Notes: generated by a model not told the origin, from the sequence alone. Positions 15,601 to 25,690 are shown, counted from the first letter of the stretch. The stretch: 64,000 bases of DNA from Bacillus taeanensis (GCF_003318295.1 NZ_QOCW01000008.1:1-64000), one strand, 5' to 3'. A program made the numbers and translations.

Positions 15601-17172
15601 TTATCCTAATTTTTTAAAGTCGACAGGTGAATAATTTGTATATTTTTTAAAGCAGACACTAAAGTATTGCGGGTTGCTGTAGCCTACCATTTCTGCCACT
15701 TCATATGCTTTCATATTTTTGTCACGCAATAGTTCCATCGCCTTTTTCATTCGGGTTTTTAATAAAAAATCGCCAAAGTTTATCCCTTTTTCCACTTTAA
15801 AAATATTGCTTAAATAGGCTGCACTTACATGCACTTCACGAGCGACCTGCTGAAGGGAGAGGCCTTCCTGATCATAATTTTCTTCGATATATTTCATGGC
15901 TTTTTCCACTAAGGTAGGCTCTTTGCTTTTTCTCTGTGTATTCGCATAGCTGGCCAAGCGAACGGCGATATCACTTATTTCATTAAAAATCTCTTCCACT
16001 GTTTGCATTTGCATCATTTTATTATAGGAACTTGTGAGATCTAAATTGGATTCTTCAAATTGTTTTGTCCATTTTTCAGTTTCATGAAAAAGAAGAACAA
16101 CAATACGAATGGCCATTAATCGAATCTCATGAAGGCGAATAAACTTTTGGTCAATAAGCTGATTATTCATCTCTTCCAGTACTGTTAATACCTCATGTGA
16201 TAGACCTAATGTTACTTTTTCAACAAGTTCTTCCTCTAATTCATTTAAATTCATGCTGTTAACCTGCATCGGAAATGTAAAATTTTTTATGGAAAACACT
16301 GTATCTTTGCCAATCATATGGCGAAGATCCATTGCTGTTCGTGCGCTTTGATAAGAAAGCACGATGCCTGTCAGTGATTGATACACATTTCCTACTGCAA
16401 TGGTAACGGTTGTGTTTAAATGATTTTTTACATGAAAGCGAATTTGTTCAGCAATATCATGAATCCCCTCATTATTCTCTATTAACTGTTGAGAGAAAGG
16501 AAGAACAGCAGCTAATTCATCTCCATCCCATTCAAAGACAATTCCTTCTATTTTATTTTTAAACACATTTGAACAAATTCTCTGAACAGCCTCTTTATAA
16601 TTTTTTCCGTTCAGCTGCTGAAGATCGTCCACTTTAATTAATAAAACAGCAAATTTACTGCCATTTAATTTAATGCCTAAATCAGTCATCTCTTTTTTGA
16701 CTCGGTTTGGTTCAATTCCGTTATAAATAAGCTTTTTAAAAAATTGGGCATGCAAAAGAGGCATTCCTTCCTGGATTTGCTTGTCCTTTTTTTGCTCCTT
16801 TTCCCACTCATCAGCAGCCAACTTTACTTTTGCAACAAGCGCATCACTATCAATCGGCTTTAAAATATAATCAAACGCTCTCACTTTAATCGCTTCCTGA
16901 GCATACTTGAAATCTTCATATCCTGTTAGTAAAATCACTTTTATTTCCGGATACTTCTCTTTAACGATGCGAGCCATTTCAAGTCCATTCATAAAAGGCA
17001 TATTAATATCAGAAATCACAATTTGAGGGCGCTGTTCTTCAATTAATTCTAACCCTCTTTCCCCATCACTCGCTGTTCCAACGAGCTGGAAGCCGTAATT
17101 CTCCTGTGAAAAAATATTAGATAACCCTCGGCGTATGATTCGGTCATCATCAATGATTGCAATTTTATACAT
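15601..17172 (-). CDS. YesN-like AraC-family response regulator
   Basis: About 523 residues. The receiver domain (1-120) has IIDDDR, the phospho-acceptor Asp in ISDINMP (Asp55 from the chosen start) and Lys in YILKPID. A long middle region follows, then a C-terminal AraC DNA-binding domain (from about residue 420) with SLQQVAREVHVSAAYLSNIF and MVGYSNPQYFSVCFKKYTNY. It is one base from the histidine kinase stop and is the cognate regulator. It probably activates pectin uptake and degradation genes nearby. The frame opens with GTG at 17181, but the ATG at 17172 fits GGATAGGTG better. Confidence 0.88.
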   Translation of the reverse strand: MYKIAIIDDDRIIRRGLSNIFSQENYGFQLVGTASDGERGLELIEEQRPQIVISDINMPFMNGLEMARIVKEKYPEIKVILLTGYEDFKYAQEAIKVRAFDYILKPIDSDALVAKVKLAADEWEKEQKKDKQIQEGMPLLHAQFFKKLIYNGIEPNRVKKEMTDLGIKLNGSKFAVLLIKVDDLQQLNGKNYKEAVQRICSNVFKNKIEGIVFEWDGDELAAVLPFSQQLIENNEGIHDIAEQIRFHVKNHLNTTVTIAVGNVYQSLTGIVLSYQSARTAMDLRHMIGKDTVFSIKNFTFPMQVNSMNLNELEEELVEKVTLGLSHEVLTVLEEMNNQLIDQKFIRLHEIRLMAIRIVVLLFHETEKWTKQFEESNLDLTSSYNKMMQMQTVEEIFNEISDIAVRLASYANTQRKSKEPTLVEKAMKYIEENYDQEGLSLQQVAREVHVSAAYLSNIFKVEKGINFGDFLLKTRMKKAMELLRDKNMKAYEVAEMVGYSNPQYFSVCFKKYTNYSPVDFKKLG

Positions 17173-17181
17173 CCCATTCAC

Positions 17182-18981
17182 CTATCCTTTTACTTTAGGA
17201 ATGATTACCTTAGCAGTTGTCCCTTTTTCTGCCTCACTCATAAAACGTAATCCATATGAGTTTCCATAATGAATGCGAATTCGTTCATGAACACTTCTTA
17301 AGCCAAAGCCAATTTTTTGATTGTTACTATGTTTGTTTTCAAGAGAATGGTGAATTTCTTTCAGCTTCTCTTCACTTATCCCTGCTCCATTATCTGTTAC
17401 CTCAAAACAAATATGCTCTCCTTCAATACGTCCGTTTACTTGAATAATGCCTTCGCCGCGAGTTTGTTTTACCCCATGATAAATCGCATTTTCAACTAAC
17501 GGCTGCAGTGTTAATTTAATAATCTTATAAGATTCAATCTCAGGATCAACATTTATTTCATAGGAAAAATCATCGCCATACCGCATTTCTTGAATAAATA
17601 AATAATTACTAATATGTTCAATTTCATCTTTAATGCTGATAATCTCCTGCCCTTTACTAATACTAATTCTAAAAAAGTTAGAAAGAGCGGTAATCATTGA
17701 GCTTGCCTCTTTATTTAAGCCCATATCACTTAATCCTTTTATAGAATAAAGTGTATTATACAAAAAGTGCGGGTTAATTTGCGTATTCATGACAGCAAGT
17801 TCAAGCTGTCTTTTCTCTTCCTGTTCCTGTCTTATTTTCTTTAATAATTCATTCGCTCGGTTCATTAAATCACTGAAGCCGCCATGAAGCACTTTAATTT
17901 CTTTTGGTCCCTTAGACTTAAGCTTAACTTCAAAATTATCTTCATTTATTTTATTCATTTCTTTCACGAGTGAAGTCAATGGATTTGAAATATATTTTGC
18001 TAAAAAACTCGCTAATAGACCAGCAATAATAATGAGCGTCATAACGATCATAAATGTGACATATTTAATGTAATTAATTTTCTTTAAAATTTCTTTTTCA
18101 GGGAAGACGGCGGCAACCTTCCATTTATTAACGCCAATCGTATCATAGATAACAAGCATCTTTTCCCCGCCTGGTTTCTGAAATTCAAGACGGCCGTTTT
18201 CTTCTTCCAAACTGCTCATATATTGTAAAACTGTATCATCAAGCTGGTATTCACGATCAACTGATTTAAATGTTAAATAATCACGTTTATTCACTAAAGC
18301 AAGATAACCGTTCTCACCAATCAACGACTTGTTGAGAGCGTTTTCAAAAAAATCTTTATTAAGATTAAATAAAATAAGACCTTGTACTTTTGCATCCTCT
18401 TTTCCAATCCGTTTAAAAACGCTGATCACTTCACTATTATTTTGGCTCGATATATTATTTTGATGAAGGTTGCGCCAATAATATCCTTCTTTGCTTCCCT
18501 TATAATTGTTATAGTTATAATACTTTTCATAGTCAACCGTAATATTTCCAACTTGATACTCACTTTTGGCGAGCACAAATTCTCCTTGGTGGATATCTAC
18601 TAAAATCGAATCAATAATTGAATTGGAATTCGAGTAAATACGATTAAGCTGCTTATCTACTTCAATATAATCTTCCGGTTTAATTTCTGACGGTTCCTTC
18701 ACAATAACAGATAACATAGCCGGATCATTCGCAAGCGCCACTAACTGCTCAAAAGCATCTGATAACTTGTTTTCTAAAATACTTTTCGTCTGAAACACCG
18801 TATCTTGGGTGTTCGTATATGCGTTATCTTCAATTTGACTGGAGGCAAGCATATAAGAGACTAGTCCTGTAAGTCCAATAAAAATGATAATAACAGGCAA
18901 AAATAAACTTAGAATCGTTGATTTGAAAGAGAATAAGAAGTATTTTCTGATCGTTTCTTTCCACACATACCTCATTAACAT
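17182..18981 (-). CDS. YesM-like membrane sensor histidine kinase
   Basis: About 600 residues: an N-terminal membrane helix (STILSLFLPVIIIFIGLTGL), a roughly 260-residue extracytoplasmic sensor with dCache-like layout, a second helix (VMTLIIIAGLLASF), a HAMP segment, and the YesM-type kinase core. The phospho-acceptor His is in QINPHFLYNT and the ATPase N-box in QPLVENAIYHG, with a glycine-rich GFGLRSVHER. It probably senses pectin-derived oligosaccharides, directly or via the binding protein (inference from context). The start is uncertain: the open frame begins at 19011, but ATGs at 18981 or 18975 are better placed. Confidence 0.87.
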   Translation of the reverse strand: MLMRYVWKETIRKYFLFSFKSTILSLFLPVIIIFIGLTGLVSYMLASSQIEDNAYTNTQDTVFQTKSILENKLSDAFEQLVALANDPAMLSVIVKEPSEIKPEDYIEVDKQLNRIYSNSNSIIDSILVDIHQGEFVLAKSEYQVGNITVDYEKYYNYNNYKGSKEGYYWRNLHQNNISSQNNSEVISVFKRIGKEDAKVQGLILFNLNKDFFENALNKSLIGENGYLALVNKRDYLTFKSVDREYQLDDTVLQYMSSLEEENGRLEFQKPGGEKMLVIYDTIGVNKWKVAAVFPEKEILKKINYIKYVTFMIVMTLIIIAGLLASFLAKYISNPLTSLVKEMNKINEDNFEVKLKSKGPKEIKVLHGGFSDLMNRANELLKKIRQEQEEKRQLELAVMNTQINPHFLYNTLYSIKGLSDMGLNKEASSMITALSNFFRISISKGQEIISIKDEIEHISNYLFIQEMRYGDDFSYEINVDPEIESYKIIKLTLQPLVENAIYHGVKQTRGEGIIQVNGRIEGEHICFEVTDNGAGISEEKLKEIHHSLENKHSNNQKIGFGLRSVHERIRIHYGNSYGLRFMSEAEKGTTAKVIIPKVKG

Positions 18982-19091
18982 AACCCCACTAAAAGAACTT
19001 TTCCCTCTCAATTATAATGCTTTTGAAATTTTTTGAATAGATCGTCTGATAGGATTTACTCAATAAATGTAGATTTGAAGAGAAAAATTCT

Positions 19092-19132
19092 AAACGACCT
19101 AGATAGGAAATTCCAACTACCTAGATCGATTA
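19092..19132 (-). terminator. Possible terminator of the pectate lyase gene
   Basis: On the minus strand CGATCTAGGTAG pairs with CTATCTAGGTCG, allowing two G-T pairs, and a T-rich stretch follows. It lies 30-70 nt after the pel stop codon. Confidence 0.5.
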
Positions 19133-19160
19133 GAAATTAACTATATGTTTTCAATAAGAA

Positions 19161-20474
19161 TTAATGAAGGTTTCCAGCTCCTGCGTGCGCTTTTACTTTC
19201 GCAGGAACACTCTGTGTTGGATCAATGCGCTCATAAAGTTTCGGTGTCCAATCAACATTTTCATTTAATTGAACAGTGTTCTTTTTATTAAACTCTGCAA
19301 TGAGATCCACTTTATGATGCTTGCTGGAACCGTTTACCATCGAACCTGTTTCAAAAATAGTTGTCCCTTTCCAGTCCTTAATAATTTTTGATAACTCAAC
19401 ATCCCAATCAAAATTAAAATAATTGTTTTCAACATAAATTTTCGATTCTTTTCCTACACCCCATACATAACCAAATTCATAGTTTGCATCTTTACTAAAT
19501 TCATAGTAGTTATTATAAACATGCACTTCTCCAAAGCGAACGCGCGGCAGGCGCTGATTTAAATTTTTATAGTAGTTATGATGAAACGTTACTTTTAATT
19601 TACCTCGATCTGAAGTTTTACTGTCACTTGAGCCGACAATTGTTACTTTATCATGATCTTTAAACACATTATAAGAAACCGTTACATAGTTTGAACCGTT
19701 TTTAATATCCAATAATCCATCATGGCGCTGATAAAGACGATCAAAATATGTTCCAAAGTCACTATCTACGTTTTCTCCATCACTAAATGTGTTATGATCA
19801 ATCCAAATATGATGAGAGTTATCCGTAATTGTTACATTGTCATAGTCTGAATTCCATTCGCCATACTCTCCATCAGTCGGATCCCACTGCGGGAAAAAGT
19901 CAAGCGGTGCTTCAAACTCAATGTTTCGAATGATTACATTTTCTACACCATCTAATACAAGAGCGCCACCAACAATTGTTGCATCATCGCCTAATCCGAA
20001 AATTGTTGTGTTTGATCCAACGTGAAGGACAATATTATTTTCTTGGTTTTTCTGCGAACGGGCGCGCGCTTCCTCTAATAGCCCATCCACTTCTTTTTCA
20101 TAGCCCCATACGTCTGGACTATATACCTCAAGATAGTCATCAAAATCATAGGCAGGATCAGCGTAATCTTCTGCCTTCATCGGATTATTATTTTCATCTA
20201 CATTAATATCGATCGTACCTTTTACATAAATAATTTTCGGTATGTCACTTGCATCATCCAGCGCCTTTATTAATTCACTTTTTTTCGTAACAGTAAATAC
20301 GTGCTCTTCATCAGCTGCCGATCCGCCCGTTGTTCCTTCACCATATGCAGCCCAGCCATCTTTAGAGCTTAGTACTTCACGACCTAATTTAGTTAAGTTT
20401 TCCGCTGATACTGAAGAAACAGTTAGCGCAAATAACGTTACCATCACAACGATTAAACGAATAATTTTTTTCAC
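19161..20474 (-). CDS. pel: Secreted pectate lyase, polysaccharide lyase family 1
   Basis: It cleaves polygalacturonate by beta-elimination outside the cell, using calcium. A signal peptide spans residues 1-24 (cleavage after SSVSA). The parallel beta-helix carries PL1 motifs: WIDHNTFSDG, HDGLLDIKNG, DHDKVTIVGSSDSKTSD and HHNYYKNLNQRLPRVRFGE. Calcium ligands are likely Asp226, Asp252 and Asp256, and the catalytic Arg is Arg308 in the RxPxxR motif. At 437 residues it matches Bacillus Pel enzymes. The start is GTG with GAGGTG upstream. It is the last gene of the ogl-kdgF-GH105-pel run. Confidence 0.94.
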   Translation of the reverse strand: MKKIIRLIVVMVTLFALTVSSVSAENLTKLGREVLSSKDGWAAYGEGTTGGSAADEEHVFTVTKKSELIKALDDASDIPKIIYVKGTIDINVDENNNPMKAEDYADPAYDFDDYLEVYSPDVWGYEKEVDGLLEEARARSQKNQENNIVLHVGSNTTIFGLGDDATIVGGALVLDGVENVIIRNIEFEAPLDFFPQWDPTDGEYGEWNSDYDNVTITDNSHHIWIDHNTFSDGENVDSDFGTYFDRLYQRHDGLLDIKNGSNYVTVSYNVFKDHDKVTIVGSSDSKTSDRGKLKVTFHHNYYKNLNQRLPRVRFGEVHVYNNYYEFSKDANYEFGYVWGVGKESKIYVENNYFNFDWDVELSKIIKDWKGTTIFETGSMVNGSSKHHKVDLIAEFNKKNTVQLNENVDWTPKLYERIDPTQSVPAKVKAHAGAGNLH

Positions 20475-20519
20475 GCTTTCACCTCAATTATTTATTTTTT
20501 TACAAAAAAGCTTTCCTTT

Positions 20520-21617
20520 CTATTTTTCTATTTCATCAAGCGCCATGCTTGCTAAAATAAACGCACCAACACCATGTAAATCATTTTCAGAAGTAGGACG
20601 TCCGACATAATAGTCATAAACTCCTGCAGAAGTACCGATACAAATTCCCTTTAGCGACCAGTTCTTTTCATCAGCCTCAATCATATGATCCACTAATCCT
20701 TCGTACGCTTTTTTCGCCGCATTTAAATATTCTTGATCAACATAGCCTTTTTGGACAGCTTTTGCGATCGTATAAATAAATAAGCTCGTGCACGAAGATT
20801 CTAACCAATTATCTTTCCAATCGCCTTTATCAACGATTTGGTACCATAAGCCTGTTTTGCTGTCTTGATAGTTAAGCAGTGCTTGGACATATTCTTGTAA
20901 CGATTTAACAAGCGCTTCTCTTCCGTCATGGTCTTCCGGAAGAAGCTCTAAAATATCGATTAAAGCGGTTCCATACCAGCCGCATGATCTTCCCCAAAAC
21001 TCAGTTGAGCACCCTGTAATTGGATTTGCCCACGGCTGAATTTTCTTCTCATCCCACGCATGATAAAACAAACCAGTTTTTTCGTCTTTCATATGACTTC
21101 TCATTAATTGTTCCTGATAAACGACCATATCAGCTAATTTGGGCTCATTAAACCATTTGTTGTATAATAAGGCAAATGGTCCTGCCATGTACAACCCATC
21201 AAGCCACATTTGATAAGGATATTTATCTTTGTGCCAAAAGCCGCCTTTACTTGTTTTATTTAAAGTGCGATAAAGATTTCTCAGCTTTTCAGCAGCAATC
21301 TTATATCGCTTATCTTTCGTTTGTTCATAAAGCGGGAATAATAGAATTCCGACTTGAATCGAATCAAGTTCATCTCGATCAAATAAGAAATTCCCTTCTG
21401 CATCTAGTAAATTATCAATATAGCTCTTCACATAATCAAAATAAGCTTGATTACCTGTCTTTTCCCACACTTTAAGCATCCCATCTAAAAAGACTCCTTG
21501 ATGATAATGCCATTTATTAGCAGGAGGAAGCTCAACTGTTGAATAAGCTGCCATCAGCGCTTCACACGCTCGATTAGCTTGTAATAAAGGATTTGCTGTA
21601 TTTACTTTTTCAGTCAT
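20520..21617 (-). CDS. GH105 unsaturated (rhamno)galacturonyl hydrolase, YteR/YesR-like
   Basis: This cytoplasmic (alpha/alpha)6-barrel enzyme removes the 4,5-unsaturated uronic acid from the non-reducing end of oligosaccharides released by lyases. At 365 residues it matches B. subtilis YteR and YesR. The catalytic Asp is Asp140 in YQMWLDGLYMAG, equivalent to Asp143 of YteR, and FWGRSCGWYG and DYYVGRPTSENDLHGVGA are further family motifs. There is no signal peptide. It sits between kdgF and pel on one strand with short gaps. It could prefer rhamnogalacturonan or galacturonan fragments; the polygalacturonate context favours the latter. Confidence 0.9.
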   Translation of the reverse strand: MTEKVNTANPLLQANRACEALMAAYSTVELPPANKWHYHQGVFLDGMLKVWEKTGNQAYFDYVKSYIDNLLDAEGNFLFDRDELDSIQVGILLFPLYEQTKDKRYKIAAEKLRNLYRTLNKTSKGGFWHKDKYPYQMWLDGLYMAGPFALLYNKWFNEPKLADMVVYQEQLMRSHMKDEKTGLFYHAWDEKKIQPWANPITGCSTEFWGRSCGWYGTALIDILELLPEDHDGREALVKSLQEYVQALLNYQDSKTGLWYQIVDKGDWKDNWLESSCTSLFIYTIAKAVQKGYVDQEYLNAAKKAYEGLVDHMIEADEKNWSLKGICIGTSAGVYDYYVGRPTSENDLHGVGAFILASMALDEIEK

Positions 21618-21689
21618 TAAAAGCCCTCACTTTCTTTTTTCAACATTTGTAAAATAGATCTATGAAATCTCTCATTCCATCACTAATTG

Positions 21690-22022
21690 CTAAATAAAAT
21701 CTTCTCGCTGCGGTGTAAACACATCTAAAATAATCGAATGATGTTCAAGTGCCTTTACACCATGAGAAGTGTTAGAAGGGACATAGACACTATCTCCTTT
21801 TTTGACAATATGAATTTGTCCATTAAGATTAAATTGAAAAACTCCTTCAACAATATAGCTAATTTGTTCATGTGGATGGGAATGAACGGCCCCGACAGCG
21901 TTTTTCTCAAAGGTTACTTCTGTCATCATTAAACCGCCGCCTCTTGTCAGAAGTTTTCTCTCTACCCCTTCATCTGCTTTTACTGGTGGTACTGTTTGTC
22001 CGCTTACAAACAAAAGATTCAC
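21690..22022 (-). CDS. kdgF: KdgF-type cupin, unsaturated galacturonate to DKI conversion
   Basis: A 110-residue single cupin. KdgF linearises 4,5-unsaturated monouronates into 5-keto-4-deoxyuronate, feeding KduI. The sequence follows the KdgF pattern: DEGVERKLL, then HSHPHEQISYIVEGVFQF, then GDSVYVPSNTSHGV and the terminal FTPQREDFI. Metal ligands are probably His47, His49, Gln53 and His86. It lies 12 bp downstream of ogl and just upstream of the GH105 gene, as expected for the pathway. The start may be GTG at 22022 or a TTG three codons in, which fits AAGGAG better. Confidence 0.88.
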   Translation of the reverse strand: MNLLFVSGQTVPPVKADEGVERKLLTRGGGLMMTEVTFEKNAVGAVHSHPHEQISYIVEGVFQFNLNGQIHIVKKGDSVYVPSNTSHGVKALEHHSIILDVFTPQREDFI

Positions 22023-22034
22023 ACTCCTTACACG

Positions 22035-23192
22035 TTAATTTTCGTTAAGCTCTATAAGATAAAGATTGTTCCTGCCATCACGGTCTGAAGTATATAAAAT
22101 CTTTTCATTACTCCAGCTAAATGTTGGATGACAATGCGTTTGCTGCGTATACCAAGAAGTCTGATGCTGACATAATGTCTCAATTTTTGCTTCGTCTCCG
22201 CTTATATCGATTAGTACTAAATCTTCTACTTCATCACCGACCAGCAGCGTGTTATTGCGATTCGCATGGTAATGGTTGCAGTAATAAGGCATATCAATTT
22301 TTTTCAGTACCTCACCATTTTTATCAGCTAAACCGATATATGGAATCTGATCGCCATATGCAGACTGAATTGTTGCTTGTGTTTTATTTGACGTAATCGT
22401 GCCATCATGACCTTTTCTGCGGTTATCAAAAAATATTTTGCCGTCAGTTGCCCAAAATTCATGACCCACACAATCGTCTTCCACTTGTCTAAAACAAGGT
22501 TGTACAGTACGATCAACAAGATCCAACAACCACATTCTTTGATCAACAAGATTCCAAGGTCCTTCATGACAAAACATTCCGATTGTACTATCATCTGGAG
22601 AAAATTGAAAATGGCCAAGCCAATGTGTATCTTCATACACATCAATCACCTTTGTGCCATCAAGATAAATTAATGTAATCCACCCTTTTTTTACGGCATA
22701 CATCGTTTCTTTAAATCCTTTATAGTTAGCTCCGCGCGCAATTGAAATTTTCTCGTTTCTTGCTAGTCCAATATACTTTTTATTCGGAGCAATAAACGGA
22801 TGACCAAGATCAATATTTGCTCTTTCTTCATAAATCACTGTCGCTTCTAATGTTTTCGTATCGAGTTTTTTAACTTTATTACCAGATACATAGACAACAA
22901 GATCACTTTCAGGAGTTTTCGTATGATAACTTGGTGCAATTCCTTCCTTTTCATTCGTTAGCTGCTGAATAAGACCGCTCGTTAAATCCATTTTGAAAAG
23001 ATTATAAATCTCTGGTTTCTTTGATGCGCGATCTGATAGAAAGTAAATTTCTTGATCACCTAATGTAAAAGAATTATCGGTAAAATAAAAATGGTAGTTG
23101 TTGGAACCATCCGCAGTTAGCTGCCAAATTTTCTTACCTGTTTTCTCATCTCGGTACAGTCTTTTTTCAGAAGAATACGTTTTCCCGATCAA
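22035..23192 (-). CDS. ogl: Oligogalacturonate lyase, polysaccharide lyase family 22
   Basis: This cytoplasmic beta-propeller lyase splits imported di- and oligogalacturonates into unsaturated monouronates. About 385 residues with repeated blade motifs (YFLSDRASKKPEIYNLFKMD, FQFSPDDSTIGMFCHEGPW, ILYTSDRDGRNNLYL). Metal-site segments match the family: a YYCNHYHANR stretch, and QQTHCHPTFSW supplying Gln and two His. The longest frame starts at GTG 23201, but GAGGTG overlaps that codon; TTG at 23192 has 6-nt spacing and is preferred. It begins the ogl-kdgF-GH105-pel run. Confidence 0.9.
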   Translation of the reverse strand: MIGKTYSSEKRLYRDEKTGKKIWQLTADGSNNYHFYFTDNSFTLGDQEIYFLSDRASKKPEIYNLFKMDLTSGLIQQLTNEKEGIAPSYHTKTPESDLVVYVSGNKVKKLDTKTLEATVIYEERANIDLGHPFIAPNKKYIGLARNEKISIARGANYKGFKETMYAVKKGWITLIYLDGTKVIDVYEDTHWLGHFQFSPDDSTIGMFCHEGPWNLVDQRMWLLDLVDRTVQPCFRQVEDDCVGHEFWATDGKIFFDNRRKGHDGTITSNKTQATIQSAYGDQIPYIGLADKNGEVLKKIDMPYYCNHYHANRNNTLLVGDEVEDLVLIDISGDEAKIETLCQHQTSWYTQQTHCHPTFSWSNEKILYTSDRDGRNNLYLIELNEN

Positions 23193-23240
23193 TACGGTCA
23201 CCTCAATATGATTGAAAATAAGGTAGATACTTTAAAATTT

Positions 23241-23357
23241 GGGCTGTCTCAAAAGCATAGAGTCAGACTCTCTCCGCCTCATATGCAGCATGTAATTTAT
23301 AAAAAGTATCTACACCTTGTATGAGGTTGTGGGGTCAGACCCTATTGAGACAGCCCC
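23241..23357. repeat. Dispersed CTGTCTC palindrome, copy 3, with a nested palindrome
   Basis: The outer arms are GGGCTGTCTCAAAAGCATAG and the terminal GAGACAGCCCC. Between them lies a second inverted pair (CCTCATATG with GTATGAGG). The whole lies between the ABC binding-protein gene and ogl, and probably terminates or stabilises the transporter mRNA. Confidence 0.65.
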
Positions 23358-23387
23358 CTTAACCTTCAACCACTTTCTTTCAATAAC

Positions 23388-24731
23388 TTATTTACCAAAC
23401 TGTTTATCATATTTCTGTTTTGATTCTTCCATTGCATCTGCCCATTTTGTAAGGAATTCTTTTACTGTCGTTTTTCCGCTTAATACTTCTTGTGTACCAG
23501 GATCTACGATATTATCTAGAATTGATCTGTAATCTGGTAAATAAAACGCAGGATCATAGAAGGACATATTAGCATCTTCAAGAACCTCAAATGCTGTTTG
23601 AATATGCTGCGCATCTTTTACCCACTGTTCTTCTAATACACCAGCATGTGTTGGGATTTGACCTGTACTTTGATTCCAGAAGCTTTGACTTTCTTGAGAA
23701 GAGAGGAAGCTCACTAATTCCCATGCTTCTTCAGGGTGTTCTGTTGTTTTAAAAATACTAAAGCCAATTGTATTTCCACCCTCTGCAATATATTTGCCGT
23801 CATCTGTTTTTGGAAGCGGCAGTGCGGCATATTGCTCAGGCTGCATCGCTTTACTGTGCTCGCCGTAAGAACCGATATTGTGCTGAATCATTGCCGCTAC
23901 GCCAGTATCAAAGGCTGCAACCATTTCTTTATAACCATTTGTAATATCACTTTGCGGCGTAAATTTGTTATAAAGCCCTAAATATTTTTCTGAAAATTCA
24001 ACATGTTTCGGATCGTCAAGTGTGCTTTCACCATTTTCATCAAAGTAATGATCAATTCCTGAGTAAGCATACATCATTCTCTGTAATTGGAAGGAACCCC
24101 CGTCTCCACCGCGAATTGAGAATCCGTAGCGATTGTTCGCATTATCCGTCATTTTTTCAACTGCGCTGAAAAATTCATCCCACGTTTCTGGCGGCTCAAC
24201 ACCTGCTTCTTTGAACCAATCAGCACGATACCAAAGAATATCCAAGTTTTGCGTGTACGGAATGCCGTAAAGTTTATTATCTAAAACAATTTGTTTGTTA
24301 AAGTTAACAGCTGCTTTATTAATGTTATCTTTGTCATTCCATCCTTCGAAATAGCTGTCTAACGGAAGCAGCGCTTCACGAACTTGGAATTCAGGGAGCC
24401 AGCTCGTTTGAACACCGGCAACATCCGGCATATCATCGGCTGCAATTGCCGCATCAAATTTCTGCTTCGCTGATTTTTTAGGAAGTCCAACATATTCGAC
24501 ATCAATATTTGGGTGTTCTTCTTCAAACTTTTTAAATAGTTCTTCGTAAATTGGTGTACGCTGTGGGCCTGCATTTTCATCCCAAAACGTTAAAACAACT
24601 TGTTCATCTGATGATGCGCCCTCCTCTCCAGAGCTTTGAACTGTTGTTTCCTTACTTTCAGAACAGCCAGCAAGAGCCATGGAAGCAGCCATACCTAACG
24701 TTAAAATAGTACGCGAAACTTTTTTCTTCAT
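23388..24731 (-). CDS. ABC transporter substrate-binding lipoprotein for pectin oligosaccharides
   Basis: A 447-residue family 1 extracellular solute-binding protein. The lipoprotein signal ends in SMALAGC, with Cys22 as the lipid anchor, followed by a Ser/Glu-rich linker. Family motifs include VVLTFWDENAGPQRTP, PDVAGVQTSWLPEF and NLDILWYRADWFKEAGVEPP. It binds the oligosaccharide outside the membrane and passes it to the two permeases encoded just upstream on the same strand. No ATPase gene is present; such importers usually share an MsmX-type ATPase encoded elsewhere. Oligogalacturonide specificity is inferred from the neighbours. Confidence 0.88.
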   Translation of the reverse strand: MKKKVSRTILTLGMAASMALAGCSESKETTVQSSGEEGASSDEQVVLTFWDENAGPQRTPIYEELFKKFEEEHPNIDVEYVGLPKKSAKQKFDAAIAADDMPDVAGVQTSWLPEFQVREALLPLDSYFEGWNDKDNINKAAVNFNKQIVLDNKLYGIPYTQNLDILWYRADWFKEAGVEPPETWDEFFSAVEKMTDNANNRYGFSIRGGDGGSFQLQRMMYAYSGIDHYFDENGESTLDDPKHVEFSEKYLGLYNKFTPQSDITNGYKEMVAAFDTGVAAMIQHNIGSYGEHSKAMQPEQYAALPLPKTDDGKYIAEGGNTIGFSIFKTTEHPEEAWELVSFLSSQESQSFWNQSTGQIPTHAGVLEEQWVKDAQHIQTAFEVLEDANMSFYDPAFYLPDYRSILDNIVDPGTQEVLSGKTTVKEFLTKWADAMEESKQKYDKQFGK

Positions 24732-24853
24732 AAAACTTACCCCCTGTTAGATTCTAAATTGTATTTTGAGAAAAACTTGGCTTTATATAAAAATCTTTTA
24801 GCGAAGTTCTTCGTTTTCCTAATAATTGTAGTTTGAGTAAAGAAGCTGAACCA

Positions 24854-25687
24854 TTATCCTTTTACAGCACCGCCTAAACCATTGACTAAATGTTTTTGTG
24901 CGTATGCAAACAATAGAATTGCTGGAATTAAGGCAATAACACTTCCTGCAGCAAGTGCGCCGTAGTTAATGTTAAACTCACCCATCATATAACTTAACCC
25001 AACTGGCAGTGTAAAGTTGCTCTGCTGATTTGTAAGCATTAACGCAAGCAGGAACTCATTCCATACGTAAATAAAGGTAAAGACCGATACTGCAACAACA
25101 CCCGGAAGCAGCAGTGGAAACACAACATGACGAATAGACTGCAGGCGATTACACCCATCGATCATTGCTGCTTCTTCTAGTTCTCTCGGAACATTTGCAA
25201 TAAATCCACTCATCAAAATTGCTGTAAATGGAAGCTCAACCGTTGTATACGTAATAATTAATGATAAAGGATTACTAATTAATCCGAGGTTTTTAAAGAC
25301 GATAAATAACGGAATGATCAGCATTGCTCTTGGAATAAACTGTGTCGCAAGCAGCATAAGTAAAAAGGAACGCTTTCCTTTAAACTTATAGCGGCTTAAT
25401 GCATAACCAGCTAATGTTGATAGAAGAAGGACAACGACTACTGTACATGCGGCAATGAAAAAGCTGTTTTTAAAATAAGTCGCAAAACCAACATTGTTCC
25501 AGGCAACAACAAAGTTTTCAATCGTCGGGTTGCTCGGTACATATTCTAATGGCCGGTTAAGAATATCTCCCTCACTCTTAAAGGCTGTATTAATCGTCCA
25601 GTAAAACGGAAACATTGTAAATAAAATCATTAACGTAAGCGGTAATTTAAAGGTAAGAAGACGATCTAGTTTTTGTGATCCAAACAT
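24854..25687 (-). CDS. ABC sugar transporter permease, MalG type
   Basis: 277 residues, six membrane helices, with the EAA loop EEAAMIDGCNRLQSIRHVVF that docks to the ATPase. The C-terminal region (LPVGLSYMMGEFNINYGALA then KHLVNGLGGAVKG) is typical of MalG/UgpE-type permeases. It is 3 bp downstream of the MalF-type gene and upstream of the binding-protein gene, so the three form one importer operon. GGAGG precedes the ATG. The substrate follows from context: oligogalacturonides. Confidence 0.88.
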   Translation of the reverse strand: MFGSQKLDRLLTFKLPLTLMILFTMFPFYWTINTAFKSEGDILNRPLEYVPSNPTIENFVVAWNNVGFATYFKNSFFIAACTVVVVLLLSTLAGYALSRYKFKGKRSFLLMLLATQFIPRAMLIIPLFIVFKNLGLISNPLSLIITYTTVELPFTAILMSGFIANVPRELEEAAMIDGCNRLQSIRHVVFPLLLPGVVAVSVFTFIYVWNEFLLALMLTNQQSNFTLPVGLSYMMGEFNINYGALAAGSVIALIPAILLFAYAQKHLVNGLGGAVKG

Positions 25688-25690
25688 GCC